The translations under genes were made by a program, and so were the position numbers. The notes beneath the pieces were generated by a model, which saw only the letters and a program-made list of their open reading frames with translations, was not told where the DNA came from and ran no database searches. A stretch of DNA of 22,340 bases. It comes from UBA3305 sp002373555. Its GTDB lineage: Bacteria > Bacillota > Clostridia > Lachnospirales > Lachnospiraceae. Each line of letters opens with the position of its first letter. Position 1 is the stretch's first letter. Of this stretch, positions 5,976 through 14,272 are shown one piece after another. The stretch covers positions 1 to 22,340 of the forward strand of contig CAMOER010000040.1 in assembly GCA_946612455.1 (NCBI GenBank), written 5' to 3'.

Positions 5976-8434
5976 TGGCTCAGACCAGAAGCGAATACTG
6001 GAGCGAGATCAGAAGCGTCTATAAGGATCCCAAGGATTATGTGCTTGCCGGCCGCGGCAATGCGTATGTCCGTATCGATGCGGAAGCGAAGGTCACCGGC
6101 ACAGCCGTTTACACGGATGATGTCTATCTTCCCGAAACATGGTACTGCAAGCTGGTGCATTCCCCTTATGCGCACGCGCTCATCAAGAGCATTGATTTTA
6201 CAGAGGCTGAGAAGGTCCCCGGCGTCAAAGGCTTCCTGACCGGCGCCGATTTCCCGGAAGGCCATAACCTCGGAAACCCCGAAGCTTTCAAGGAACTGGC
6301 AGATAAGGAGCCGCTGTGCCGCCGCAAGGTCAGAATGGTCGGCGATGAAGTCGCCGCTGTCTGCGCGACCACAGAAGAAGCTGCCGAAGAGGCTGCCCGT
6401 CTTGTCAAAGTGGAATACGAGCCGCTGCCCGTCCTGCTGGATCCATTCGATGCCATGGCGCTCGACGCGGAGCCGATCCATTATCCGGCAGACCAGCCCG
6501 GCACGGCCAACAACCTGTCCATCTTCACCGTCATGAAGGCCGGTGATCCGGACAAGGCATTCGAAGAAGCATACTATACCGATAAGTCTTATTATAAGAC
6601 GCAGGAAATGGTCCATGCAGCGATCGAGCCGCACGGTGCCATCGCGAAATACGAGAACGGTGAGTACACGATCTGGTCCACTACCCAGGGCGCTTATGTA
6701 TCCAGATACTGGGTCGCCTGGGGCCTCGGCGTACCGGAATCCCAGGTCCGTCTGATCAAGCCCATGGTCGGCGGCGGATTCGGCGGCAAGCTCGATGTTT
6801 TCGCGCACGAGCTCTGCCCCTGCAAGTTCGCAGAGAGAACGGGCCATCCCGTAAAATGCATCCTGAAGAGAGACGAGGTCTTCAAGTGCACCAGAACCAG
6901 ACACCCGATCTCCTTCCAGATCGAGTCTGCCTTCAGCAAGGACGGTAAGCTTCTTGCGAAGCGCTGCAGACATATCCTGGACGGCGGTGCCTACGGCGGA
7001 TCCGGTATTGCTGCCAATACCCTTTCCCTGATCTGCGCGACATTCCCCTACAAGGTAGAGAATATCGACATGATCGCGAGAAGACCGTACACCAACCATC
7101 CCGCATCGGGCGCCATGAGAGGCTATTCTGCCTGCCAGGTGCATTTTGCGCATGAGATCCATATGGACGAAGTCGCGAACCACCTTGGAATCGATCCGCT
7201 CGAGCTGCGGCATAAGAACGAGATCACGCCTTACTACACCGGCCCTACGGGACTGGAGTTCACATCCTGCCGCTTCAAGGAGTGCATGGATGCCTGCGCA
7301 GAGGCGATCGACTGGAAGAACAGATGGAGATATCCGAAGGGCAGCGGCCAGGCGATCGGCATGTCCGGTTCCGGCTTCATGTCCGGTACAGGTTTCCCTG
7401 TTCTGGTCACGCCGCATTACTGCTCGTCCACCACAATGGTCCGTCTGAACCGTGAAGGCTATGCGGTCGTATTCACCGGCGCGAATGATATCGGCCAGGG
7501 CTGCGATACCGTCATGGCGATGATCGTTGCCGAAGAGCTCGGCCTGAACATGGACGAAGTCAAGGTCGTTCAGTCCGATACCACCACGACCCCCTGGGAT
7601 GCAGGTTCCTTCGGCTCCCGTGTTACCTTCCTGGGCGGCAATGCCTGCCACCATGCCGTCGGCGATGCCAAGCTGAAGCTCCTGAAGCACTGGGCAGAGG
7701 AGTGGGGCTGCAAGCCTACCGATATCAAGATGGCTGACCACCGCGTATTCATCCCCGGCGATGCCGAGAAGAACATCTCCTACAACGAAGCCTGCTACGG
7801 CTACGAAGAGAAGAACTTCGGCCGCTGCGTAGCCGGCGTCGGCGCCTACAACCACGAAGGCGACAAGGATGTTTATGTCAAGAACGTCGGCAACTATGCG
7901 ACGGCCTATTCCTTCTCCGCATCCGCTGCGAAGGTCACCGTCGATATGGAGACCGGTGCGGTCACGCTGGATGACTTCATCTTCGGTCATGACTGCGGAC
8001 GTCCGCTCAACATCAGAGCCGTGGAAGGCCAGATCGAAGGATCCGTTCTGCTCGGATTCGGCTTCACCTGCTATGAGGAGTGTGTCTATGATAAGGATGG
8101 AAGACATCTGAATCCTTCCTTCCGTGATTACCGCTTCCCGACCGCACTGGATATGCCGAACATCACCACGAAGGTCTGCAGTGAGTACGATGAAGAAGGC
8201 CCGATGGGCGCGAAGGAAGCCGGCGAAGGTTCCACGGCGCCTGTCGGTTCCGCCATCGGAAACGCGATCAACTATGCGACCGGCCTGGTGATCAAGGAGC
8301 TGCCGATCACGCCCGAGAGACTGTGGAGAGCACTGAAAGAGCACGAGAGGACCGGAAAGACCGAATTCGGCGGAGAGGATCTGCCGGAGAAGTTTGCGAA
8401 TATGCCTCCGCTGCCGAAGAGGTATAATGTATAA
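5975..8434 (+). CDS. Xanthine dehydrogenase-family molybdenum hydroxylase, molybdopterin-binding subunit
   Basis: This 819-residue catalytic subunit holds the molybdenum cofactor and hydroxylates the substrate with oxygen from water. Visible motifs in order are GGGFGGK (266-272), GGAYGGSG, AMRGY with R382 (matching the active-site Arg of xanthine dehydrogenases), GQGCDT, and GAKEAGE, whose last Glu, E751, should be the catalytic base. The AYRCSFR loop carrying the copper-binding Cys of CO dehydrogenase is absent: the equivalent stretch reads AMRGYS. So this is a hydroxylase of the xanthine/purine/nicotinate/aromatic kind, substrate unknown. ATG 5975 has GGAGGTGG at 5960-5967 and overlaps the preceding stop by one base. 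C-ending codons and AGA arginine codons dominate, suggesting high expression. No sulfurase, XdhC-type or cofactor gene lies in the window. Confidence 0.94.
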   Translation: MAQTRSEYWSEIRSVYKDPKDYVLAGRGNAYVRIDAEAKVTGTAVYTDDVYLPETWYCKLVHSPYAHALIKSIDFTEAEKVPGVKGFLTGADFPEGHNLGNPEAFKELADKEPLCRRKVRMVGDEVAAVCATTEEAAEEAARLVKVEYEPLPVLLDPFDAMALDAEPIHYPADQPGTANNLSIFTVMKAGDPDKAFEEAYYTDKSYYKTQEMVHAAIEPHGAIAKYENGEYTIWSTTQGAYVSRYWVAWGLGVPESQVRLIKPMVGGGFGGKLDVFAHELCPCKFAERTGHPVKCILKRDEVFKCTRTRHPISFQIESAFSKDGKLLAKRCRHILDGGAYGGSGIAANTLSLICATFPYKVENIDMIARRPYTNHPASGAMRGYSACQVHFAHEIHMDEVANHLGIDPLELRHKNEITPYYTGPTGLEFTSCRFKECMDACAEAIDWKNRWRYPKGSGQAIGMSGSGFMSGTGFPVLVTPHYCSSTTMVRLNREGYAVVFTGANDIGQGCDTVMAMIVAEELGLNMDEVKVVQSDTTTTPWDAGSFGSRVTFLGGNACHHAVGDAKLKLLKHWAEEWGCKPTDIKMADHRVFIPGDAEKNISYNEACYGYEEKNFGRCVAGVGAYNHEGDKDVYVKNVGNYATAYSFSASAAKVTVDMETGAVTLDDFIFGHDCGRPLNIRAVEGQIEGSVLLGFGFTCYEECVYDKDGRHLNPSFRDYRFPTALDMPNITTKVCSEYDEEGPMGAKEAGEGSTAPVGSAIGNAINYATGLVIKELPITPERLWRALKEHERTGKTEFGGEDLPEKFANMPPLPKRYNV

Positions 8435-8453
8435 AGATTACTGATTCAATCGT

Positions 8454-8482
8454 AGGGGCGGCCCGAAGAGGCCGCCCTTTGT
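8454..8482 (+). terminator. Terminator after the hydroxylase operon
   Basis: GGGCGGCC (8456-8463) and GGCCGCCC (8470-8477) form a perfect 8-bp GC stem with a CGAAGA loop. It extends by A-T and G-U pairs and is followed by a short TTTGTAT tail. The short T tract suggests incomplete termination, so some readthrough into module B is possible. Confidence 0.75.
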
Positions 8483-8501
8483 ATAAGAAACCGTACATCG
8501 C

Positions 8502-8612
8502 TGTCATCCTGAAGCCGGCTTGTCCGGCTGAAGGAACCTCGACGTAAAACAGGCGGTTTTACTGAAACCGAAGTCTGAAAGCGGTGGATCCTTCGACAGG
8601 CTCAGGATGACA
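8502..8612. repeat. Intergenic inverted-repeat element, GATCCTTC/GTCATCCTGA family, copy 1
   Basis: TGTCATCCTGA (8502-8512) and its exact complement TCAGGATGACA (8602-8612) bound a 111-bp element. Inside are two small hairpins: AGCCGG/CCGGCT at 8513-8529 and CGGTTT/AAACCG at 8554-8570. The segment GCGGTGGATCCTTCG (8581-8595) recurs exactly at 14292-14306. It fills most of the gap between the hydroxylase terminator and module B and codes for nothing evident. Similar CATCCTGA/GGATCCTTCG repeats are widespread in bacterial intergenic DNA. A non-autonomous mobile element is the likely nature, not proven. Confidence 0.7.
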
Positions 8613-8650
8613 TTTGTCAGTATGTTGGAAATCAGAAGACAGTCTCTGTT

Positions 8651-10282
8651 ATGGAAAAGAAAATGTATGACAACAAGGAATGGGAGGTCAGCGCGGCGAA
8701 GCTCCGGAAGGCCCACGGCTACGCGGACGGCTCCGGCAACGCGAAGAAGGCATTTGAGAATGCGCATCTTGCCGAAGAACTGGCCCGGGATATTCTGCGC
8801 CTGGCGCGTCATACGCTTTTTATCAATCTGCGGTTCATGGAAGCCGCGTTTGTCAAAATCGTCCGCGGTCATGACATGGATACGCTGACCATGGCGACGG
8901 ACGGGAAATTTCTGTATTATAATTCCGTTCATATCTGCAGGCAGTATCAGAAGGCAAAGGAGATCCCGGCCCGGGACTATCTGCATACCGTCCTGCACTG
9001 CGTATTCCGGCATCTGTTCGTTTCGAAGAACGTGGATGCCGCGGTCTGGGATCTATCCTGCGATATTGCCGTTGAAAACATCATCAATACGCTGAACCTG
9101 AAAGCGCTGTACTGTGAACGTCAGGCTGCGCAGGAATGGCTGATCAGAGATCTGAAGAAAAATATCCCGAAGCTGACGGCGGAGTGGATCTATAAGCATT
9201 TCATGGAAGAGGGACTTTCCGACGCGGATATCGAACAGCTGCGGCGGAATTTCCTGGCAGATGATCATTCGATCTGGCATAATAAGACGATCGTGGAATC
9301 CGGAAACGGCGACAAGGATGAGAATGCCGCCGGAGAGCAGGAGGATGACGGATCCGGAAAAGAGACCGATGACAATGAAGGGCTCTCGGAAGAGATGGAG
9401 CCTGAGGGAGAAGAAGGCGAGGATGCCGGTTCCTCCGATGAACTGAATGCCGTTATCGAAAGCGAGGACGGCGGCGGCATCGGCGGGGAAGGCTCGGGCG
9501 ACTCGGACCGGGCGGACAAAAAGCCGGCCCTGAAGCCCGCGGATCTCGCGGAGGAATGGAAGGAGATCGCGGAGCGGATCCGGGTGGATCTGGAATCGTT
9601 CTCCGATTCCTACGGCGAGGGCGCGGGAGATCTGCAGCAGCAGCTCGCCGAGATCAACAGGGAAAAATACGATTACGCCGCGTTCCTGAAGCGTTTTTCG
9701 GTGACCGGCGAAAATGTGGAAATAAATGATGACGAATTCGATTATATCTTCTATACCTACGGGATGAAGCTCTATGAGAACATGCCGCTGGTGGAACCGC
9801 TGGAGTATAAGGATGTAAAGAAGATCCGGGAGTTTGTCATCGCGATCGATACTTCGGAGTCTGTGTCGGGGGATACCGTGCAGACATTCGTGACGAAGAC
9901 ATGGAATATCCTGAAGCAGTCGGAAAATTTCTTCCGGAAGATCAATGTGCATATTATCCAGTGCGGCGCACGTGTGGAGGAGGATGTGCGGATCACGTCC
10001 CAGGAAGAATTCGATGACTATATCGCGCACATGGTGTTAAAAGGATTCGGCGGGACGGATTTCCGGCCGGTGTTCGAACGGGTGGATCAGCTGGTGCGGC
10101 AGCATGAGTTCGTGAACCTGAAAGGGATCATCTACTTTACGGACGGATATGGAACGTTCCCGAACAGGGCACCGGCATACGATACGGCGTTCATCTTCTT
10201 GGATCAGGGGTACGAGCTGCCGGAGGTGCCGCCGTGGGCGATGCGGGTGATCATGACGGAAGATGAGCTGAAGATGATATGA
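8651..10282 (+). CDS. DUF2201-type protein: metallopeptidase-like N-domain plus VWA-like C-domain, module B
   Basis: This 543-residue protein has two domains. The N-terminal ~210 residues are helical and carry HTVLH (112-116) with a further His121, resembling the HExxH signature of the DUF2201 metallopeptidase-like domain but with Thr in place of the catalytic Glu. A strongly acidic linker (~215-290) follows. The C-terminal VWA-like domain has all three MIDAS elements: DTSES (400-404), GGTD with T469, and TDG with D498. Such proteins usually sit beside a MoxR-type ATPase, as here two genes downstream. The start is ATG 8651; ATG 8663 is an alternative, and neither has a strong ribosome site. 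The stop overlaps the next start as ATGA. No signal peptide is seen, so it is cytoplasmic. Confidence 0.85.
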   Translation: MEKKMYDNKEWEVSAAKLRKAHGYADGSGNAKKAFENAHLAEELARDILRLARHTLFINLRFMEAAFVKIVRGHDMDTLTMATDGKFLYYNSVHICRQYQKAKEIPARDYLHTVLHCVFRHLFVSKNVDAAVWDLSCDIAVENIINTLNLKALYCERQAAQEWLIRDLKKNIPKLTAEWIYKHFMEEGLSDADIEQLRRNFLADDHSIWHNKTIVESGNGDKDENAAGEQEDDGSGKETDDNEGLSEEMEPEGEEGEDAGSSDELNAVIESEDGGGIGGEGSGDSDRADKKPALKPADLAEEWKEIAERIRVDLESFSDSYGEGAGDLQQQLAEINREKYDYAAFLKRFSVTGENVEINDDEFDYIFYTYGMKLYENMPLVEPLEYKDVKKIREFVIAIDTSESVSGDTVQTFVTKTWNILKQSENFFRKINVHIIQCGARVEEDVRITSQEEFDDYIAHMVLKGFGGTDFRPVFERVDQLVRQHEFVNLKGIIYFTDGYGTFPNRAPAYDTAFIFLDQGYELPEVPPWAMRVIMTEDELKMI

Positions 10283-12210
10283 GTGATTTTGTGATCGAAA
10301 ACGGAATACTGGTGAAATATACCGGCGCAGAGCCCTTCGTCGATATTCCGGACGGGGTCGCCGTCATCGGGGAGGGCGCTTTTCGCGACTGCCGCGATCT
10401 CCGGGAGGTCACGATCCCGGCTTCGGTCACGGAGATCCGGTCGGAAGCATTTCATCTCTGCGTCAATCTTAACCGGATCCTCGGCGCGGAAGGCGTCGTG
10501 ACGATCGGCAGGGATGTCTTTACCCGCACGCCATGGTATAAGTACTATTCTGAAAATGAAACGGAATGGAAAGAGGATTTCGCATTTGTCGGGCGCGTTC
10601 TCGTCAAAGCAAGAAGAAATATTAAGGAAGCCGTGATCCCGGCTGGCACCACGATGATCGCCGCGGACGCATTTCACGAGAGAGTGATGCTGCGGCACGT
10701 GGAGATCCCGGACAGCGTTTCCTATATCGGATGGAGGGCGTTCAAGGGCTGTTCAGGCCTGACATCCGTCCGCATCCCGGGAAGCGTGAAGCGGCTCGGC
10801 TGGCACTGCTTCGAGACATGCCCGAGGCTTGCGGACATCCGGATCGAAGAAGGCGTGGAGGTCCTGGAAAACGGCGTGTTTTCCAGCTGCCGCGGCATCT
10901 ATGCGGTCACGTTTCCGGCTTCTCTGAAGTCGCTCGGCGGATGGACGTTTTTCTCCTGCAGCGCGCTGCGGGAAGTGACCTTCCGGGGCGTGATCCCCGA
11001 GATCGGCGAGCGGACGTTCTCAGGATGCTTTGAGCTGCTGCGCGTGAATGTTCCGGAAGGCCTTCGGAAGATCGGTGTGGAAGCGTTTTACGAATGCACG
11101 AATCTGCAGGAAGTGCCGCTGCCGGATTCGGTGCAGGTGATTGAGCGGCAGGCGTTTACGAATGACCGCTATTTTGAGAGGGTGATCCTTCCGAAGAGCC
11201 TGGAGCGGATGGAGGAAGCGGTGTTTCACGGCTGCATGGGCATCCGGGAACTGGTGATCCCGCCGTTTCTCACGGAGATCCCGGCGAACAGTTTCTTTAA
11301 CTGCAGAGGGATCCGGAAACTGACGGTCAGCGAGGGCGTGGAAGCGATCGGCGCCGGCGCGTTCGGCCGGTGCAGCGGACTGACGGAAGTCGTGCTTCCG
11401 AAGAGCCTGAAGCGGATCGGAGACGGGGCGTTTGCCGGCTGCGGGAATCTGGTGAGGGTCATTCTGCCGGACGGACTTTCGGAGATTGGCAGCGAATGTT
11501 TCTCCCGCTGCGGACAGCTTGCGGAAGCGGAGATTCCCGCTGCGGTCAGCCGGATCGGCGGAAACGCATTCGCGCACTGCCATGCACTGGCGGATGAGCA
11601 CGGATTCATTGTTCAGGACGGAACATTTTACGCGTACCTCGGGGAATCGACGGAGGTGAAGGTCCCGGAGGATGTCCGGAAGGTCGCTTCCGGCGCATTC
11701 GCGGAGAACCGGAAGTACCGCCGGCTCTTCCTTCCGGAAAGCGTGACGGAGATCGGGGAAGGCGCGTTCCGCGGATGCGGGGATCTTTTCGAGCTGCGGA
11801 TCCTGTCCGGAAAGGTACGGACGCTGGGAGAGGATCCGTTCGGCGGATGCCGGCGGCTCGTGACGGTGACGGTGCCTGGGATGACGACGGCGGATTTTGC
11901 CGATGTACAGGAACAGACCGCTGCAGCCCTGGGGTTCTGCGAGAAGAGCACCCTGTATACGCCGGAGACTGCGGCAGCGTACAGAGAATACCTTGCGGCA
12001 GAACAGGATCGCATTCTCCGGCGGGCCGTGGAAGAAAGTCTGACGGATGCCATGCGGTATTTCACGGAAAATAATCTGCTGACAGATGCCGCTTTCTTTG
12101 AAATCCTCGAATACGCGCAGAAGAAAAAAGCGATGGAGATCGTTGCGCTGCTTCTGGATCACCGGAAGAGGCGGGACGATCTGGATGAATTCAGCCGGTA
12201 TGAACTATAA
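10279..12210 (+). CDS. Cytoplasmic BspA-like leucine-rich-repeat protein, module B
   Basis: This 643-residue protein is built mainly of about 17 BspA/TpLRR-type repeats of ~23 residues, with the pattern IP..V..IG..AF..C..L. One interruption of about 45 residues lies near residues 85-130. The last ~110 residues are non-repeat and helical, ending in a motif (EIVALLLDHRKRR) resembling the C-terminal tail of many Clostridia LRR proteins. BspA repeats are often found on secreted surface proteins, but this one has no signal peptide, membrane anchor or LPXTG, so it should be cytoplasmic. It overlaps the VWA gene by 4 bp (ATGA) and lies 15 bp before the AAA+ ATPase. A scaffold or client-recognition role in the AAA+/VWA complex is inferred from this coupling. 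Confidence 0.9.
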   Translation: MSDFVIENGILVKYTGAEPFVDIPDGVAVIGEGAFRDCRDLREVTIPASVTEIRSEAFHLCVNLNRILGAEGVVTIGRDVFTRTPWYKYYSENETEWKEDFAFVGRVLVKARRNIKEAVIPAGTTMIAADAFHERVMLRHVEIPDSVSYIGWRAFKGCSGLTSVRIPGSVKRLGWHCFETCPRLADIRIEEGVEVLENGVFSSCRGIYAVTFPASLKSLGGWTFFSCSALREVTFRGVIPEIGERTFSGCFELLRVNVPEGLRKIGVEAFYECTNLQEVPLPDSVQVIERQAFTNDRYFERVILPKSLERMEEAVFHGCMGIRELVIPPFLTEIPANSFFNCRGIRKLTVSEGVEAIGAGAFGRCSGLTEVVLPKSLKRIGDGAFAGCGNLVRVILPDGLSEIGSECFSRCGQLAEAEIPAAVSRIGGNAFAHCHALADEHGFIVQDGTFYAYLGESTEVKVPEDVRKVASGAFAENRKYRRLFLPESVTEIGEGAFRGCGDLFELRILSGKVRTLGEDPFGGCRRLVTVTVPGMTTADFADVQEQTAAALGFCEKSTLYTPETAAAYREYLAAEQDRILRRAVEESLTDAMRYFTENNLLTDAAFFEILEYAQKKKAMEIVALLLDHRKRRDDLDEFSRYEL

Positions 12211-12225
12211 CAGGAAGGATCTGAC

Positions 12226-13746
12226 ATGAATATTCAGGAAGCGAAAGAACAGATCAAAAACGCCATGACGGCCTATTTCACCAAGGACGAATTCGGCAAT
12301 TACCGGATCCCGATCGAAAAACAGCGGCCTGTGCTGCTGATGGGCCCTCCCGGCATCGGAAAAACAGCGGTCATGGAGCAGATCGCTTCGGAGCTGGGCG
12401 TCGGACTGGTGTCGTATTCCATGACGCATCATACCAGACAGAGCGCGCTCGGCCTTCCGTATATCACCGAAAATGAATTCGAAGGCATGAAGTATCAGCT
12501 TTCGGAATACACCATGAGCGAGATCATCGGCTCGATCTACAAGCTGATGAAGGAGACAGGAGTCCGGGAAGGGATCCTGTTCTTGGACGAGATCAACTGC
12601 GTGTCGGAAACACTGGCACCGTGCATGCTGCAGTTCCTGCAGTACAAGGTGTTCGGGCAGCACCGGATTCCGAACGGCTGGATCGTCGTGACGGCGGGCA
12701 ACCCGCCGGAGTATAATAAGTCGGTGCGGGATTTCGATATCGTGACCTGGGACCGGCTGAAGCGGATCGATGTCGAACCGGATTACGAAGCCTGGAAGAA
12801 ATATGCTTCCGCACAGAATGTGCATCCGGCAGTCATGACTTATCTGGCAGCCAGGAAGAAGGATTTCTACAAAATCGAAAGCACAGTTGACGGCCGGCAT
12901 TTCGTAACGGCCAGAGGCTGGGAGGATCTCTCGGAAATGATCCGGCTGTACGAAGAGAACGGCATCACGGTGGACGAGAAGCTGATCAGCCAGTACATCC
13001 AGCATGAGAAGATCTCGAAGGATTTCGCGATCTATTATGATCTGTTCCGCAAATACCGGAGCGATTACAAGATCGATGCGATCCTGGCGGGCACGCCGGA
13101 TGAGAATGTATTGTTCCGGGCGAAGCGGGCGCCGATGGATGAGCGTCTGAGCTTTCTGGGGCTGCTGTTTGACGCAGTGACGGGCCGTCTCCGGGAGGTC
13201 TGTGAGCAGGAGGATCTGCTGGATGCGCTGCTGCCGCTGGTGAAGGCGATGAAGACGGAGCTTGCGGATCCTGCGGACGGGCGTTCGCCCGCGGATGTGG
13301 CGGATGCGCATATCACAGAACGGATGGAGGCACTCGGGAAAGGAAAGAAAGCGTCTTCGCTTTCGCCCTCCAAACAGCGGTGCATGCAGCGGGTGCTGGC
13401 GGCGCTCGGAGAAATGAAGGCGCTGCTGCTGCAGGCCGGAAGCACCGGGGACGCGGCGTTTGATGTTATCCGGGGCGCGTTCGGAAAGCATGTGACGAAG
13501 CTGAAGGAAATGTCGGCCGCGGGATCGAAGGTGCTGGAAAACGCATTCGATTTCTGCGAAAAGGCGTTCCCGGAGGGCGACGAGATCCTGATCTTCGTGA
13601 CGGAGCTGACGGTGAATTATCATACGGCGAGATTCATCGGGCATTACGGGTGCGATAAGTACTTCATGCATAATAAGGAGCTGCAGTTCGCGGAACGGCA
13701 GATGGAGATCGATGAGAAAGTGAAGCAGCTCACCTGGGAGCTGTAG
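12226..13746 (+). CDS. MoxR-type AAA+ ATPase with long C-terminal extension, module B
   Basis: This 506-residue protein has an AAA+ core in its first ~290 residues: Walker A GPPGIGKT (40-47), Walker B FLDE with D121-E122, and sensor 1 Asn159 in TAGNPPEYN. A basic WDRLKRID stretch follows at the usual arginine-finger place. The remaining ~200 residues are a helical extension that I do not recognise, longer than in typical MoxR proteins and unlike the ATPase of module A. The start is ATG 12226 with AGGAAGG at 12212-12218. It lies 15 bp after the LRR gene and 15 bp before the small unknown gene, so the four genes form one operon. The expected role is an ATP-driven remodelling ring working with the upstream VWA protein; the client is unknown. 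Confidence 0.88.
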   Translation: MNIQEAKEQIKNAMTAYFTKDEFGNYRIPIEKQRPVLLMGPPGIGKTAVMEQIASELGVGLVSYSMTHHTRQSALGLPYITENEFEGMKYQLSEYTMSEIIGSIYKLMKETGVREGILFLDEINCVSETLAPCMLQFLQYKVFGQHRIPNGWIVVTAGNPPEYNKSVRDFDIVTWDRLKRIDVEPDYEAWKKYASAQNVHPAVMTYLAARKKDFYKIESTVDGRHFVTARGWEDLSEMIRLYEENGITVDEKLISQYIQHEKISKDFAIYYDLFRKYRSDYKIDAILAGTPDENVLFRAKRAPMDERLSFLGLLFDAVTGRLREVCEQEDLLDALLPLVKAMKTELADPADGRSPADVADAHITERMEALGKGKKASSLSPSKQRCMQRVLAALGEMKALLLQAGSTGDAAFDVIRGAFGKHVTKLKEMSAAGSKVLENAFDFCEKAFPEGDEILIFVTELTVNYHTARFIGHYGCDKYFMHNKELQFAERQMEIDEKVKQLTWEL

Positions 13747-13761
13747 GAAGGAGATTCAATC

Positions 13762-14247
13762 ATGTCAAACTTATATACTGAGAAAAGAAAAGAACTCACC
13801 GCGCAGTTCGCGCAGCTCATGCCCCTCATCGAGGAGGAGCGCCAGGCCTTCATCATGGCCGAAGCCGGACGTCTGGCAGCCGTCATCGGCACCGGCTACT
13901 GGGTAAAGGAAGCGGAGGATTATGAGATCTTCCACGGCCGGAAGGGAGACGAGCTGGCGCTGATCGAGGCCCGTCCGAAGGATCCCTATGACATCACGAT
14001 CGAGGAGATCGAGTGGATGGCCCGTCAGTACAAGAAGATCGAACGCTGCGGCACCGAGACATACATCAACTTCTTCAATATGATGCCGGATGACAGGGAG
14101 CGGGTCACGCTGCTCGCGAATATGTGGCACAAGCTCTCCCATGATACGCTGTGTACGGATGCGGAGATCAGGCAGCTGGAGGACGGTCATGATGCGTTCA
14201 TCAACCGGAAGCTGTCCGATCCGGTGAAGGTGATCAGCCATATCTGA
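13762..14247 (+). CDS. Small soluble protein of unknown function, last gene of module B
   Basis: I do not recognise this 161-residue protein. It is predicted soluble, acidic and mostly helical, with no signal peptide, membrane segment or Cys cluster (only two cysteines). Recognisable local features are an amphipathic N-terminal helix and a central segment rich in acidic residues and Tyr/Trp. It starts at ATG 13762 with AAGGAG at 13748-13753, only 15 bp after the AAA+ ATPase. It is therefore almost surely translated with it and may be an adaptor or regulator of the ring. Position is the only evidence for this. Downstream is a repeat element rather than a clear terminator. Confidence 0.75.
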   Translation: MSNLYTEKRKELTAQFAQLMPLIEEERQAFIMAEAGRLAAVIGTGYWVKEAEDYEIFHGRKGDELALIEARPKDPYDITIEEIEWMARQYKKIERCGTETYINFFNMMPDDRERVTLLANMWHKLSHDTLCTDAEIRQLEDGHDAFINRKLSDPVKVISHI

Positions 14248-14272
14248 GGCTTATTCACATCCGCAAAGTGCA

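Noticed and set aside
5909..8344. Very long antisense open frame opposite the molybdopterin subunit
   Set aside because: It mirrors a gene with full family motifs, its translation shows no domain or membrane pattern, and it has no ribosome site. Long antisense frames are common in GC-rich DNA, and the same applies at 2270-4177, 14274-15788 and 19268-21070.
5975..8434. Assignment as aerobic CO dehydrogenase (CoxL), suggested by gene order and neighbouring AAA+/VWA genes
   Set aside because: The copper-binding Cys loop (AYRCSFR) is absent; the aligned stretch is AMRGYS, as in xanthine-type hydroxylases.
8502..8612. CRISPR or tandem-repeat array
   Set aside because: The repeats are single inverted-repeat elements spread over intergenic gaps, without regular repeat-spacer units.
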